A stretch of 64,000 nt of DNA, from the NCBI RefSeq assembly GCF_012277315.1, contig NZ_CP051157.1, positions 744,001 to 808,000 of the forward strand, given 5' to 3'. Each line of letters starts with the position of its first letter. Position 1 is the stretch's first letter. Origin of the DNA: Wolbachia endosymbiont of Ctenocephalides felis wCfeJ. Lineage in GTDB: Bacteria; Pseudomonadota; Alphaproteobacteria; Rickettsiales; Anaplasmataceae. Shown in pieces: positions 8,495 through 19,080 of this stretch. The notes beneath the pieces are model-generated. The model did no database searches. It had not been told where the DNA came from and saw only the letters and a list, made by a program, of their open reading frames with translations. The translations under genes and the position numbers were made by a program.

Positions 8495-8866
8495 ATGACT
8501 AAAGAAACGCAACAACTTCAAAAACCTACATTTGTCAAACCTGTGTTTACAAAACCGACAATCACTCCGCTATTTTTTGATAAAAAAGCGAATAGAGAAA
8601 TTGATATCACCGGTGATGTCAACACTGCAGAGATCGATGAAAGGACGATGGTAAATGTTGTTAGATTTAAAGCTTTTTATGATAGTTTAATAAACAACAT
8701 CAACGAATACAACAACAGTATAAGTTCTAGTATTGAAAATGGCGTAATAAATCCACTATCAGCAACTATAGATAGTATAGGTGCGGAAACAAAGGAAATA
8801 ATGGATAAAATCAAAGAAATTGAGGGAAATATGCCATACTACTCACCAACAGAAGAGATACTATAG
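8495..8866 (+). CDS. Small hypothetical protein sharing a C-terminal tail with its upstream neighbour
   Basis: This 123-residue protein follows the repeat protein by 38 bases, with an AGGAGG site before its ATG. Its N-terminus is rich in Lys-Pro-Thr (PTFVKPVFTKPTITPLFF). Its C-terminal 40 residues form a helix ending KEIEGNMPYYSPTEEIL, which resembles KQIKEDMPYFAHN at the end of the preceding protein. No catalytic motif or signal peptide is visible. The shared tail suggests common targeting or interaction; this is inference. Confidence 0.7.
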   Translation: MTKETQQLQKPTFVKPVFTKPTITPLFFDKKANREIDITGDVNTAEIDERTMVNVVRFKAFYDSLINNINEYNNSISSSIENGVINPLSATIDSIGAETKEIMDKIKEIEGNMPYYSPTEEIL

Positions 8867-8919
8867 GTGTAAACTTAGGTGATTTTAGACAACATGTACT
8901 AAGTGAAAAAGCAATAGTC

Positions 8920-9090
8920 CCGCTTTTCTGTCATTCCAGCGCGTGACGCTGGAATCCAGGAGAGTTTGCTTGTAAATAAGCAAACTAATTTTGTGAATAT
9001 AGAAAGTAGCTAATCTTAATTTAAAACACAACGTTTTGATGATTATGGAAAGGCTGGATCCCAGTGTCGGGGCACTGGGATGACAAGAAG
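8920..9090. repeat. Composite palindromic repeat with a conserved core
   Basis: A palindrome of the CCAGCGCGTGACGCTGG type is followed by a core (about 8957-9020) with AGTTTGCTTG...CAAACT and GAAAGTAGCTAATCTTA, then a CCCAGTGTCGGGGCACTGGG palindrome. The same core with the same flanking palindrome family recurs in the other orientation context at about 57925-58020. No coding capacity is evident. Confidence 0.75.
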
Positions 9091-9179
9091 AGGGCACTAG
9101 GATGAAAAGAGAAGGCTAACTTAGATGACACAAGGAACTAGTGTCGACTACTTGGATGATACCCTTCTTTATATCTTCA

Positions 9180-9590
9180 CTAACGCATTATGTCGAGATG
9201 GCAATCCAGAAGGGCATTTTTGCACATTCCATATGGCTTCCAGTTGCATTTCTCACATGCGTAGTCAAATTTCTCTAAAGACATTTTCTCTCTAATTCTT
9301 TCTATCGCTTCGTTCCAGGTCAAAGTCTCTCCGATTTTTATCCCTAAAACTACCATATGCCTTCTATCTAGCTCTAAAACCTTAGCTTGTGTGGTACATT
9401 CACCTTGCCTGGTCTGATTTGGGCAAGCGCTGCAGATACTATCAAGATCACCAACTACCTTAATTTGAGTATTGGGATCAGTAATTACTTTACTTACTAC
9501 CTTTCTATAGTTTTTTATAAAGCTCTGAGAATACCCATACCCCCGAAAAGCGAGAGTGCACATGAAATGATGAGGGCGGAACCTTATCAT
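9180..9590 (-). CDS. DUF1284 cysteine-rich protein
   Basis: The protein begins MIRFRPHHFMC, the hallmark of DUF1284, and has two cysteine groups (CSACPNQTRQGEC and CEKCNWKPYGMC), consistent with a bound metal or iron-sulfur cluster. Its function is not established. I set the start at 9590 because the conserved residues begin there and the ATG overlaps the bioY stop in an ATGA arrangement, implying translational coupling. The longer frame upstream overlaps bioY and is not conserved-looking. Confidence 0.8.
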   Translation of the reverse strand: MIRFRPHHFMCTLAFRGYGYSQSFIKNYRKVVSKVITDPNTQIKVVGDLDSICSACPNQTRQGECTTQAKVLELDRRHMVVLGIKIGETLTWNEAIERIREKMSLEKFDYACEKCNWKPYGMCKNALLDCHLDIMR

Positions 9591-10114
9591 TTTTTCAAGT
9601 ATTGTAAAGCCGCTACGAGTAGGAAAATCTTCACCAAACCAGGTAGAATAAATGGTAGAACACCAGCTACTATTGCCTGTTTCAAACCCACATGGATAGC
9701 AAGCCAACTGACACCACATATAAAAATCGTAGCTGTACCAGCCAAGCAACTTAAAGAATTGCGCATAAGTGATACACACTTAGAGCTTAACGATTCATTT
9801 ACTTTGCCCATCACTATCACAGCAGCTAAAAAGCCGATTAAATATCCACCTACTGGCCTGATAAAAACGTTATAGCCACCAAGAAAATCCGCAAAAATGG
9901 GGAGTCCTGCTGCACCAAGTAATAAATATGTAAGCACAGAGTAAAATGCTGTCCCGCGGTTAAATTTAAGCCCAATAAGCATCACTCCCAAACTTTGTAG
10001 TGTAATAGGCACAGGCTGCAGCGGTATACTTATTTGAGCCGTTAGAAACAAGAGTAAGACGCAAGAGAGAATTTCAACTAATGTTGACTTGTTGATAGAT
10101 CGTGCTGTAAACAT
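9587..10114 (-). CDS. bioY: Biotin transporter, BioY family
   Basis: This is the integral membrane substrate-binding subunit of an ECF-type biotin importer. The 175-residue protein has about six hydrophobic segments and family landmarks: QISIPLQPVPITLQSLGV near the N-terminus, YLLLGAAGLPIFAD, and GYLIGFLAA. No ATPase or T-component gene is adjacent, so it may act alone or with subunits encoded elsewhere. It is coupled to the DUF1284 gene by a stop/start overlap. Confidence 0.9.
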   Translation of the reverse strand: MFTARSINKSTLVEILSCVLLLFLTAQISIPLQPVPITLQSLGVMLIGLKFNRGTAFYSVLTYLLLGAAGLPIFADFLGGYNVFIRPVGGYLIGFLAAVIVMGKVNESLSSKCVSLMRNSLSCLAGTATIFICGVSWLAIHVGLKQAIVAGVLPFILPGLVKIFLLVAALQYLKK

Positions 10115-10214
10115 ACCACTCCAAAATAAAATATATTTATAGTATTATATTTATGGAATTTCGCAATTTAAATTTACTGTGCTACAATAAATTAATTTAT
10201 ATACCTAAATAAAA

Positions 10215-10772
10215 ATGATAAATAAACAAGATCTATTGGCATTAATGAAAGCAAGACATAGCGGGCGTTTATACGATCCGAATAAAGTAATAAATCAGGC
10301 AGAAATCAATATGCTGATAGAAGCAGCAAGGTTTTCTCCTTCATGTTTTGGTGACGAACCTTGGAGGTATGTTATATGTAACAAGCAAAATAACCAAAGT
10401 TCATGGGAAAGATTACTGAGTTGTCTTGATGAGTCTAACCAAAAATGGGCAAAAAATGCACAAGTTCTAATTATATCATTAAGTGCTAAAAATTTTCGAA
10501 AGCTGGATAAAGGAAAAAATTTCTGGGCTAAGCATGATACTGGCGCAGCAAATTATGCGCTTATGTTGCAGGCTGCATCTATGAACTTAATGGCACATCA
10601 AATGGGTGGATTTGATAAGGATAAAATAATAGAAAAATTCAACATACCTGATGATTTTAATGTAATGTCAGTGGTAGCAGTTGGTTACGAAGAAGAGGGT
10701 GCTGAAGTTAAGGAAAAGAAAAGAAGGCCAATAGAAGAAATATTTTTTTATGACGAATGGCCGAAGCCCTGA
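10215..10772 (+). CDS. Nitroreductase-family flavoprotein
   Basis: The protein is 185 residues long with the family pattern: KARHSGRLYDP at the N-terminus (FMN-phosphate contact), EAARFSPSCFGDEPWRYV, then a GAANYALMLQAASM helix and a late VVAVGYEEEG. Members bind FMN and reduce diverse electron acceptors with NAD(P)H; the physiological substrate is not readable here. The 3' end overlaps the dapF start by 16 bases, so the genes are likely translated together. Confidence 0.85.
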   Translation: MINKQDLLALMKARHSGRLYDPNKVINQAEINMLIEAARFSPSCFGDEPWRYVICNKQNNQSSWERLLSCLDESNQKWAKNAQVLIISLSAKNFRKLDKGKNFWAKHDTGAANYALMLQAASMNLMAHQMGGFDKDKIIEKFNIPDDFNVMSVVAVGYEEEGAEVKEKKRRPIEEIFFYDEWPKP

Positions 10773-11533
10773 GAAAAATGCATGGCACTGGTAACAACTT
10801 TGTTATCATAGACTCACGTTTAACAAACGATTTAGACTGGAACTATAGACAAATTGCTGATCAAAACGGCTGCGATCAGGTGATAATTATGACAAGGTCT
10901 GATGTTGCGGACTGTTTCATGCACATCTACAATGCTAACGGTAGCCAAGCTGAAATGTGCGGAAATGCAGCACGTTGCGTTGGATATTTGATAATGTCAG
11001 AAAAAAGCACTGAGTATGCAACTATCGAGTTAATAAACGAGCGCATTTTAGAGTGCTTCAAGATGGATGATAGGTCCATAAAGGTCAATATGGGCAAACC
11101 ACTGTTTAGATGGCATGAAATTCCTCTATCCATTGAATGTAACACTCTTTGCTTACCTATAGAGGTTGGAATGCTAAAAGATCCAGTTGCAGTAAATATT
11201 GGCAATCCTCACATAGTCTTTTTTGTTGATAACATAAGCGAGATACCGTTGCAAAACTTAGGACCAAGATTGGAAAATCACATATTGTTTCCCAAGAGAG
11301 TGAATGTTAGCATTGCACAAATTGAAAAATCTAGAGAAATAGCTTTAAGAGTTTGGGAAAGAGGTACAGGTATTACTGCTTCATGTGGTAGCGCAGCTTG
11401 CGCAGCATTTGTTGCGTCCGTACTTCGTAAGTATTTGGCTACCCAACAAGCTTTGGTGAACTTGCCAGGAGGTAAGTTGTTAATCGAGTGGTCGGATAAT
11501 ATATTTATGACTGGTGAGGTAGGATTTTTATAA
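10757..11533 (+). CDS. dapF: Diaminopimelate epimerase
   Basis: This enzyme converts LL- to meso-diaminopimelate for peptidoglycan precursor (lipid II) and lysine synthesis. The protein shows KMHGTGNNFVIID at the start, the first catalytic cysteine in MCGNAARCVGYL, and the second in ASCGSAACAAF. Length is 258 residues, slightly short but complete. The start at 10757 overlaps the upstream gene; ATG 10778 is possible but would remove residues before KMHG that the family usually has. It converges on sucD with 2 bases between stops. Confidence 0.92.
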   Translation: MAEALRKMHGTGNNFVIIDSRLTNDLDWNYRQIADQNGCDQVIIMTRSDVADCFMHIYNANGSQAEMCGNAARCVGYLIMSEKSTEYATIELINERILECFKMDDRSIKVNMGKPLFRWHEIPLSIECNTLCLPIEVGMLKDPVAVNIGNPHIVFFVDNISEIPLQNLGPRLENHILFPKRVNVSIAQIEKSREIALRVWERGTGITASCGSAACAAFVASVLRKYLATQQALVNLPGGKLLIEWSDNIFMTGEVGFL

Positions 11534-11535
11534 CT

Positions 11536-12420
11536 CTAGGCCAGGCACTGATGCATTACTTCCAATACTTTTTTACCAATTACCGCAGGGGTTTCAGCAA
11601 TTACAATTCCGGCGCTCTGCATAACTTCTAGTTTTGCACCAGCACTGCCACCGCTGGAAGAAATGATCGCTCCGGCATGTCCCATACGTCTTCCTGGAGG
11701 TGCTGTTTGACCAGCTACAAATCCCACAATTGGTTTTTTAGTTTTTTCTGTCTTCACAAAATGTGATACATCCTCTTCTTCGTTTCCACCTATTTCACCA
11801 ATGACTACAATACCATGAGTATCATCATCTTTTAAAAACAGTTCCATACAGTCAACAAACGTCATGCCATGAACGGGATCTCCTCCAATTCCTATGCACG
11901 TTGATTGACCAAGGCCAACAGCAGTTGTTTGTGCTACTGCTTCATAAGTCAAAGTTCCAGAACGTGACATAATTCCTATATGTCCGCGCTTGTGAATATG
12001 CCCTGGCATAATTCCTATTTTACATTCTTCAGGTGTGATAACTCCCGGACAGTTTGGACCAATTAATCGACTTTTTGAACCTATGAGTGCACGTTTAACT
12101 TTCACCATATCAAGTATAGGAATGCCCTCTGTAATACAAACTATCAACTCTATTTTTGCGTCTATTGCTTCGAGTATTGCATCAGCAGCAAACTTAGCAG
12201 GTACATATATCACCGTGGCATTCGCATCAGTTTTTTCTTTAGCTTCTGCTACAGTATTAAAGACCGGTAAATTAAGGTGAGAGCTTCCGCCCTTGCCAGG
12301 AGTTACACCACCAACCATTTTTGTTCCGTAGCTAATTGCTTGCTCTGAGTGGAATGTACCCTGCGCGCCAGTAAGACCCTGGCATATTAATCTTGTATCT
12401 TTGCTTACTAAAATGGACAT
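11536..12420 (-). CDS. sucD: Succinyl-CoA synthetase, alpha subunit
   Basis: This TCA-cycle subunit binds CoA and carries the phosphohistidine. It shows the Rossmann start [16 protein letters not shown], the [10 protein letters not shown] segment, [10 protein letters not shown] and the active-site region [12 protein letters not shown]. The 294-residue length fits the family. sucC precedes it with a 3-base gap, so the subunits are made from one transcript. Confidence 0.95.
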   Translation of the reverse strand: MSILVSKDTRLICQGLTGAQGTFHSEQAISYGTKMVGGVTPGKGGSSHLNLPVFNTVAEAKEKTDANATVIYVPAKFAADAILEAIDAKIELIVCITEGIPILDMVKVKRALIGSKSRLIGPNCPGVITPEECKIGIMPGHIHKRGHIGIMSRSGTLTYEAVAQTTAVGLGQSTCIGIGGDPVHGMTFVDCMELFLKDDDTHGIVVIGEIGGNEEEDVSHFVKTEKTKKPIVGFVAGQTAPPGRRMGHAGAIISSSGGSAGAKLEVMQSAGIVIAETPAVIGKKVLEVMHQCLA

Positions 12421-12423
12421 GCT

Positions 12424-13805
<1,382 letters not shown>

Positions 13806-13999
13806 ACTCTATACCTCCTTCGGTAATTATCTCAAAAATCTACTTATAAATTAGAAAATTAACATTGTCAATTATTTTATAAACTCAAGCGCTAAGTTAC
13901 AATATGACTGAAATGCTAAACTTTGGCTGTTCAAAGTACCAAAATCTTTCAATTTGCTATGTGATAAAGCCACTTCACGCTCTGGATAATAGCACTGTA

Positions 14000-14503
14000 T
14001 CAGTTGAAATTTTCATTGCTAACAGTACTTTTTTCTTGATGACTTTGTTGCTTATACATAGCTTCAAAATCTATAGGATCCAGCATGAGCGGAGGAAAAC
14101 CACCACTGCTTGTAACTCTTGCAATTATTTCTCTTGCAAAAGGGAAAAGAAAAGTAGGTCCACCAATAAATAAAGCCTGCCTTATCTCTTCTGCATTTAG
14201 CTCTGCAGAGTTTTCTATTGAAAAAATACCACAATATTTCGTTTCGCAAATGAAAGCAATGCCATCTTTTATGTTCTCATCTTTTACCGTTGCTTTGGCT
14301 TCTATATGCAAAGTAATTTCATGGAAAGATTTTCCTTCATCATTGTCTTCTTTATCTTCGGTTCCTTCCAGTTTTACTGAGTTAATATTAACCATTACAT
14401 TAATACTGGGAGCTTCTTTTGAAGAAAGAAATGGTGAATTCGGATTTTCGAACGATAGGTCTTTAACATATTGACCATGGATTTTCATTTTTTGCTGTGA
14501 CAT
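14000..14503 (-). CDS. secB: Protein-export chaperone SecB
   Basis: SecB keeps preproteins unfolded and delivers them to SecA. The protein has YVKDLSFENPNSP near the N-terminus and the conserved GGPTFLFPFAREIIA and PPLMLDPIDF segments at the C-terminus. I chose ATG 14503 (MSQQKMKIHG) because GGAG lies nine bases upstream; ATG 14518 is five codons further out with a poor site. An insertion of acidic residues in the middle (EGTEDKEDNDEGK) is larger than in most SecB proteins. Confidence 0.92.
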   Translation of the reverse strand: MSQQKMKIHGQYVKDLSFENPNSPFLSSKEAPSINVMVNINSVKLEGTEDKEDNDEGKSFHEITLHIEAKATVKDENIKDGIAFICETKYCGIFSIENSAELNAEEIRQALFIGGPTFLFPFAREIIARVTSSGGFPPLMLDPIDFEAMYKQQSHQEKSTVSNENFN

Positions 14504-14668
14504 TTGGTACGTCTCCATAATTAAGTTGAAGTATTTAACACTTTCTTTTACAATATAACTACTTATAAATGAATAGCAAACCTAAATTATAGATTGGTAT
14601 AGGATAGGCCATTTTCATTAATAATTAATAATGTTCAGATACTTTATATGCTAAGGAGTTGAGTTACT

Positions 14669-15325
14669 ATGATAGAGCTTGTGATATACGCTTTATTGGC
14701 GGCATTCGTTTTCTCACGGTTATACAATTCTTTAGGAAGATCACCGAACCTAAATTTAAGAAAACTGACCAGTGTACTTGATACAAGCCAAAGCAATGAA
14801 GATGTAGTAGAAAACATTGAGGATTACATCGATGGCAACGACAAAAATTCAATAAAAGCTACTTACGAGCAAATATTACAAAAAAATAAAGATTTCTCCA
14901 TTTCCCATTTCATGGAAGGCTCAAGTATAGCTTTCGAGTTAATAATAAAGTACTTTAACCAAGGAAATCTGTCACAGTTAAAACCTCTCTTGGATAAAGA
15001 CTTGTATAACAACTTTGTAGAGAAAATAAGGCACCGTAAGGAGGTACATGAATCTATAATTGTTTCTATTGTTTCACAAAAGATTTTAGAAATAAAACTA
15101 GTGAAAAATGTAGTGTTTATTGCAGTATATTTCCTTTCAGAGCAAATTAACTTTGTTAAAAACGATAAGGGAGATATTATATCAGGCAGCACATCCACAA
15201 TCAATAAAGTTGAGGACATGTGGCAATTCAAAAAAAATATTACCTCATCAAATCCAAGCTGGTTGCTTACTTCTATAAACTATAAAAAGGTAGATGATGG
15301 CAAAATGAGCGTAAAATATGAATAG
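14669..15325 (+). CDS. Tim44-like domain inner-membrane protein
   Basis: The protein starts with a single membrane segment (IELVIYALLAAFVFSRLYNSL) and ends in a Tim44-like domain with ISHFMEGSSIAFELIIKYF, LLDKDLYNNF and a late VEDMWQFKKN strand. In alphaproteobacteria such proteins (TimA type) sit in the inner membrane near translocation machinery; their role is incompletely defined. The gene is 11 bases ahead of dnaQ on the same strand. Confidence 0.8.
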   Translation: MIELVIYALLAAFVFSRLYNSLGRSPNLNLRKLTSVLDTSQSNEDVVENIEDYIDGNDKNSIKATYEQILQKNKDFSISHFMEGSSIAFELIIKYFNQGNLSQLKPLLDKDLYNNFVEKIRHRKEVHESIIVSIVSQKILEIKLVKNVVFIAVYFLSEQINFVKNDKGDIISGSTSTINKVEDMWQFKKNITSSNPSWLLTSINYKKVDDGKMSVKYE

Positions 15326-15336
15326 CTCTGTTTAAT

Positions 15337-16044
15337 ATGGAAAATAAATTACGCGAAATAGCACTTGATACTGAAACTACTGGTCTCGATGTCGGATCTG
15401 GTCACCGGATTATTGAAATAGGGTGTGTGGAATTGATTAACCGCATTCCAACAGGCAAAGTGTTTCATCGGTACCTCAATCCAGAAAGGGGTATACCTTA
15501 TCACTCATTTAAGATTCACGGCATTAGTGAAGAATTTTTAGAAGATAAACCATTATTTTCAGACGTTGCTCTTGAATTTCTTGACTTTATATCTAACGAT
15601 ATTTTGATAATTCATAATGCTGAATTTGATGTTAAGTTTCTTAATATGGAATTGGGCAAATTGGGTGCTGGGTTAATCTCTTCAGACAGAGTGTTGGACA
15701 CATTACCACTTGCGAGAAAAAAGTTTGCGGGGTCGCCTGCATCTTTAAGTGCATTATGTAAGCGTTTTGATATATCGCTAGAGGGTAGAGAACTGCACGG
15801 AGCGCTAGTTGATGCGCAGTTACTTGCAAAAGTTTATGTTGAGCTCACAGGAGGATTACAAACTTTCCTGTTTGATAATCAGTGTGAACAGGATAATAAC
15901 TCCGCATTTATTCAGTACAAAGTACGTAACTTAGCCTGTAGGGGACACTCACCAAGCAATGAAGAGGTTAATGAGCATAGAAAACTCCTGGATAAAATTA
16001 ATAATCCACTTTGGAAGAAATTGATTGAATGGGTTAACAAATGA
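15337..16044 (+). CDS. dnaQ: DNA polymerase III epsilon subunit (3'-5' proofreading exonuclease)
   Basis: The three exonuclease motifs are all present: ALDTETTGLD (Exo I), IHNAEFDVKFLN (Exo II) and HGALVDAQLLAKVY with the HxxxxxD-type Exo III. The protein of 235 residues matches the DnaQ size. It removes misincorporated bases during replication. It probably shares a transcript with the Tim44-like gene and the SCO1-like gene. Confidence 0.93.
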   Translation: MENKLREIALDTETTGLDVGSGHRIIEIGCVELINRIPTGKVFHRYLNPERGIPYHSFKIHGISEEFLEDKPLFSDVALEFLDFISNDILIIHNAEFDVKFLNMELGKLGAGLISSDRVLDTLPLARKKFAGSPASLSALCKRFDISLEGRELHGALVDAQLLAKVYVELTGGLQTFLFDNQCEQDNNSAFIQYKVRNLACRGHSPSNEEVNEHRKLLDKINNPLWKKLIEWVNK

Positions 16045-16078
16045 AGATAAAATTTAATTTTACTAGGTGCTCTCTAAA

Positions 16079-16693
16079 ATGCTGAAGTTTGTAAGGTTAT
16101 TGTCTAGTGTAATAATAACATTAGCAGCAATTTTTCTTGGGTATTGTTATTTTAGTAAAAAAGGCATATTTGCTCCAGCAGTAGTTCACAATGCGGAGGT
16201 TAAAATAGGAGGAGATTTTGTTCTGACTAACCAAGATAATCAGATCATACACAGTAATGATTTTAAAGATAAGTATATGATGATTTTCTTTGGGTTTTCT
16301 TCATGCAAAAAGATTTGTCCTATGAATCTTGGTATAATTTCAGAAACACTTGCAAAGCTAGATGAAAAAACCAGTGAGAGGCTACAAACATTTTTCATAA
16401 CGGTTGATCCTGAACGCGATAGCACGGAAAAACTCAAAGAATTTCAGCAGCAATTTGACCATAGAATACAAATGTTAACTGGTGAAAGAGAGAAAATTGA
16501 TGAAGTAATTGCAAATTATAAAGTATATGCAAGCAAAGTCGGTGGAGAAGAGGAAATTAATCACTCTTCAATAATATATCTTATTGGCCCTGGAGGAAAA
16601 TACATTACACACTTTGCAGCCGATCTAAATTCGGATGAAAGTCAATCCGATAAGATTGCAACCGAGATCAAGAAATATTTAAATGGGCTATAG
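16079..16693 (+). CDS. SCO1/SenC-family copper-binding thioredoxin-fold protein
   Basis: The protein has one N-terminal membrane anchor, the copper-binding motif CKKICP within FFGFSSCKKICPMNL, the VDPERDS segment and a downstream histidine in NHSSIIYLIGP. The family delivers copper to cytochrome oxidase subunit II on the periplasmic face. I prefer ATG 16079 over the GTG at 16067 because AGG lies about 11 bases before it. It follows dnaQ closely on the same strand. Confidence 0.88.
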   Translation: MLKFVRLLSSVIITLAAIFLGYCYFSKKGIFAPAVVHNAEVKIGGDFVLTNQDNQIIHSNDFKDKYMMIFFGFSSCKKICPMNLGIISETLAKLDEKTSERLQTFFITVDPERDSTEKLKEFQQQFDHRIQMLTGEREKIDEVIANYKVYASKVGGEEEINHSSIIYLIGPGGKYITHFAADLNSDESQSDKIATEIKKYLNGL

Positions 16694-17442
16694 ATTTTCT
16701 GTTTAGGTTGTACACTGTAGTAATTTCTAAAACGAATGATGAACATCCGTTGTGGTGTTACTAACTAAAAGTTGTAGGTTGTATCATTTAAGATTGCAAT
16801 TCCTATTAATAAGCTTACCTTTCCAGAAAAAATTCTTACTTTATATGTTTACCGATGGTATATTTAAAAGCAGTAGATAATGTAGGAATGCATTAGTAGA
16901 AGCACACAGAAATTTGCTAAATGGAAAAAGGCAAAAGAATCCTGTGTTAGTGCGTAAAGTTTGTTATCTAATGTTAAAAACCATAGGTGCCTTTTGGTTT
17001 TTTTATATGTATTAACGCTTAAGCCTATGAAAAGCTTAGCTAATAGTGCTGGACGTAATGTCCTCCTTTAAACAAAGAATTCAGAAAAAGTGCAGGGATG
17101 TATGTGCACCTACAAGCCCTTTGCTGGTATAAACACACTTTTTACTGAATTTTCTTTGATGAAAAGCCTGCAGAAAAAGGTAAATTTTGAGCTCTAAAAA
17201 TATCTCTAATTATAATCAAGTTTAAAAAAATGGAAGTAATTTTTTCTATAAATTAGAAAAAAAATTTGTCTATTTTTATATAAGGTCTAGTGTGAAAATT
17301 TTAGTATCTTAGTCTTGAGCTCTAATGTCTTACGTGGTGAAAGATACAAGTAGTTTATATATACTGCAACAGATATCTATCGTTTATTTTAGAAGTTACC
17401 ATAAACTGAAAATAATTTACATTAAAGACTAGAAGTGAAAAT
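16694..17442. other. Gene-free region with a degraded copy of the 400-bp element
   Basis: No credible coding frame is present. About 16912-17170 resembles one module of the repeat element found at 3.9, 33.7 and 58.1 kb, for instance AAAAAGGCAAAAGAATCC and the following AAAACC...TTAACGCTTAAGCC segment. At 16977-17004 an AAAACC...GGTTTT inverted repeat runs into a T tract, like a rightward terminator. The rest is AT-rich with no feature I can name. Confidence 0.45.
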
Positions 17443-18696
17443 TCATTTACCAATATAGAGTTGTCTTGGCCTACAAATTTTAGTTTCTTTATCGTTCATC
17501 ATTTCATACCACTGAGCAACCCAGCCGGTAGTTCTTGCAAGTGCAAAAATAGGTGTAAACATATTCGAAGGAATGCCAATGGCGTTCATTATTATGCCTG
17601 AGTAAAAATCAACGTTTGGATATAACTTACGTACAATGAAATATTCATCCTTTAAAGCTATTTTTTCAAGTTTTTTTGCAATCTTTAGCAGCTCATTGCT
17701 CTGTTCTAGTTTATCTAAAACTTTATCACAGATGTCTTTCAATATGCGTGCACGTGGATCATAATTTTTGTAAACACGATGTCCAAATCCCATCAATTTA
17801 AAAGGATCTTTATCATCCTTAGCTTTTTCAATGAATTTATCTACATCTCCACTTTGTTTTATCTCATTTAACATATTTATAACTGCCTCGTTAGCTCCAC
17901 CGTGTGCTGGTCCCCAGAGTGTAGCAACTCCTGCAGATAAGCTTGCTAACAAGTTAGAACCGGCTGACCCTACTAATCTGACGGCTGTTGTAGAAGCATT
18001 TTGCTCATGGTCAGCATGAAGAGTAAATATTTTATCCAAAGCTCTTGCGAAAAGAGTGCTCTTATTGCTATCAAAAGCATTGCCAAACATCATCCTTAAG
18101 AAATTTTCACTATAGCTCAATTTATTGTCAGTACGTGTGAATTCCTGATTGTTTACATGTCTATATATCATTGCAATAATTGCAGGAACTTGTGCTATTG
18201 CAGAAATCCCAAAATTCAGATCTTCACTATTGATATTATTGCCATGTTTCTCATGGTATAATGCCGACAAGCTTGCGAAGCATGCAATCAAAATTGACAT
18301 AGGATGAGCAGTTTTTGGAAATGCTTTAATTACGTTTACAACCTGTTCCGATACTTTGGATAATTCCCCTATTTTGAAAAAAAAGTTTCTTTGTTGCTCT
18401 GAATTAGGCAATTCACCATAGAGTAATAGATAAATTACATCATTAAAATTATTACCCTCCGCTAAATCAGCTATGTCATGTCCCCTATACTTAAGGATTC
18501 CCTCATCTCCATCAATAAATGTGATTGCAGAAGACCATGAAGCTGTGGAAACAAACCCAGGATCATAAGTAAATAACCCTGTCTCTTTGTACAAGTCCTT
18601 AATATTTAACACATCAGGACCCATTGTTCCATTTAATATGGGTAGCTCAACCTTTAATCCATCACTTAATTCTAGTAACGCTTTGTTATCAATCAT
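17443..18696 (-). CDS. gltA: Citrate synthase
   Basis: This TCA-cycle enzyme condenses acetyl-CoA and oxaloacetate. The protein (417 residues) shows the catalytic histidines in WGPAHGGANEAV and FGHRVYKNYDPRA, and the aspartate-containing VDFYSGI segment near the C-terminus. The type II N-terminal region with the GTMGPDVLNI segment is present. It stands alone; a long AT-rich gap follows it. Confidence 0.96.
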   Translation of the reverse strand: MIDNKALLELSDGLKVELPILNGTMGPDVLNIKDLYKETGLFTYDPGFVSTASWSSAITFIDGDEGILKYRGHDIADLAEGNNFNDVIYLLLYGELPNSEQQRNFFFKIGELSKVSEQVVNVIKAFPKTAHPMSILIACFASLSALYHEKHGNNINSEDLNFGISAIAQVPAIIAMIYRHVNNQEFTRTDNKLSYSENFLRMMFGNAFDSNKSTLFARALDKIFTLHADHEQNASTTAVRLVGSAGSNLLASLSAGVATLWGPAHGGANEAVINMLNEIKQSGDVDKFIEKAKDDKDPFKLMGFGHRVYKNYDPRARILKDICDKVLDKLEQSNELLKIAKKLEKIALKDEYFIVRKLYPNVDFYSGIIMNAIGIPSNMFTPIFALARTTGWVAQWYEMMNDKETKICRPRQLYIGK

Positions 18697-18763
18697 GTAA
18701 GCTACTTAAATTCATACAAAGCATACAAACTTGGAAAAGCCCTGTTAACTTTAGACTAACCAT

Positions 18764-19033
18764 CTAAGCAGTCATCAATGCTTTTACTTGTGCATTTAAG
18801 CGACTTATTTTTCGTGCAGCAGTATTTTTGTGAATAACACCTTTACTTACACACTTGTGTAAATTAGATTCGGCATTTCGAAATGCTAGAACAACATTTT
18901 CTTTATCACCAGACTTAATCATATCAACCAATTTCCTAATAGCAGTGCGAGTTTTACTTTTGCGCATTTTATTTATCAAAGTTCGTTTTGCTATTACCTT
19001 TATCATTTTTTTAGCACTCTTATGATTTGCCAT
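18764..19033 (-). CDS. rpsT: 30S ribosomal protein S20
   Basis: A basic 89-residue small-subunit protein with the S20 start MANHKSAKKMIK, then RTLINKMRKSKTRTAIRK and a C-terminal GVIHKNTAARKISRLNAQV. It stands between gltA and plsC on the same strand, with gaps of about 45-65 bases. Confidence 0.95.
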   Translation of the reverse strand: MANHKSAKKMIKVIAKRTLINKMRKSKTRTAIRKLVDMIKSGDKENVVLAFRNAESNLHKCVSKGVIHKNTAARKISRLNAQVKALMTA

Positions 19034-19080
19034 ACATCAATACCTAAAACACTGTACCATTTCCCCATTATAGAATTTTT

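Noticed and set aside
9591..9779. Longer N-terminus of the DUF1284 protein
   Set aside because: The extra residues are bioY read in another frame; the conserved MIRFRPHH start overlaps the bioY stop.
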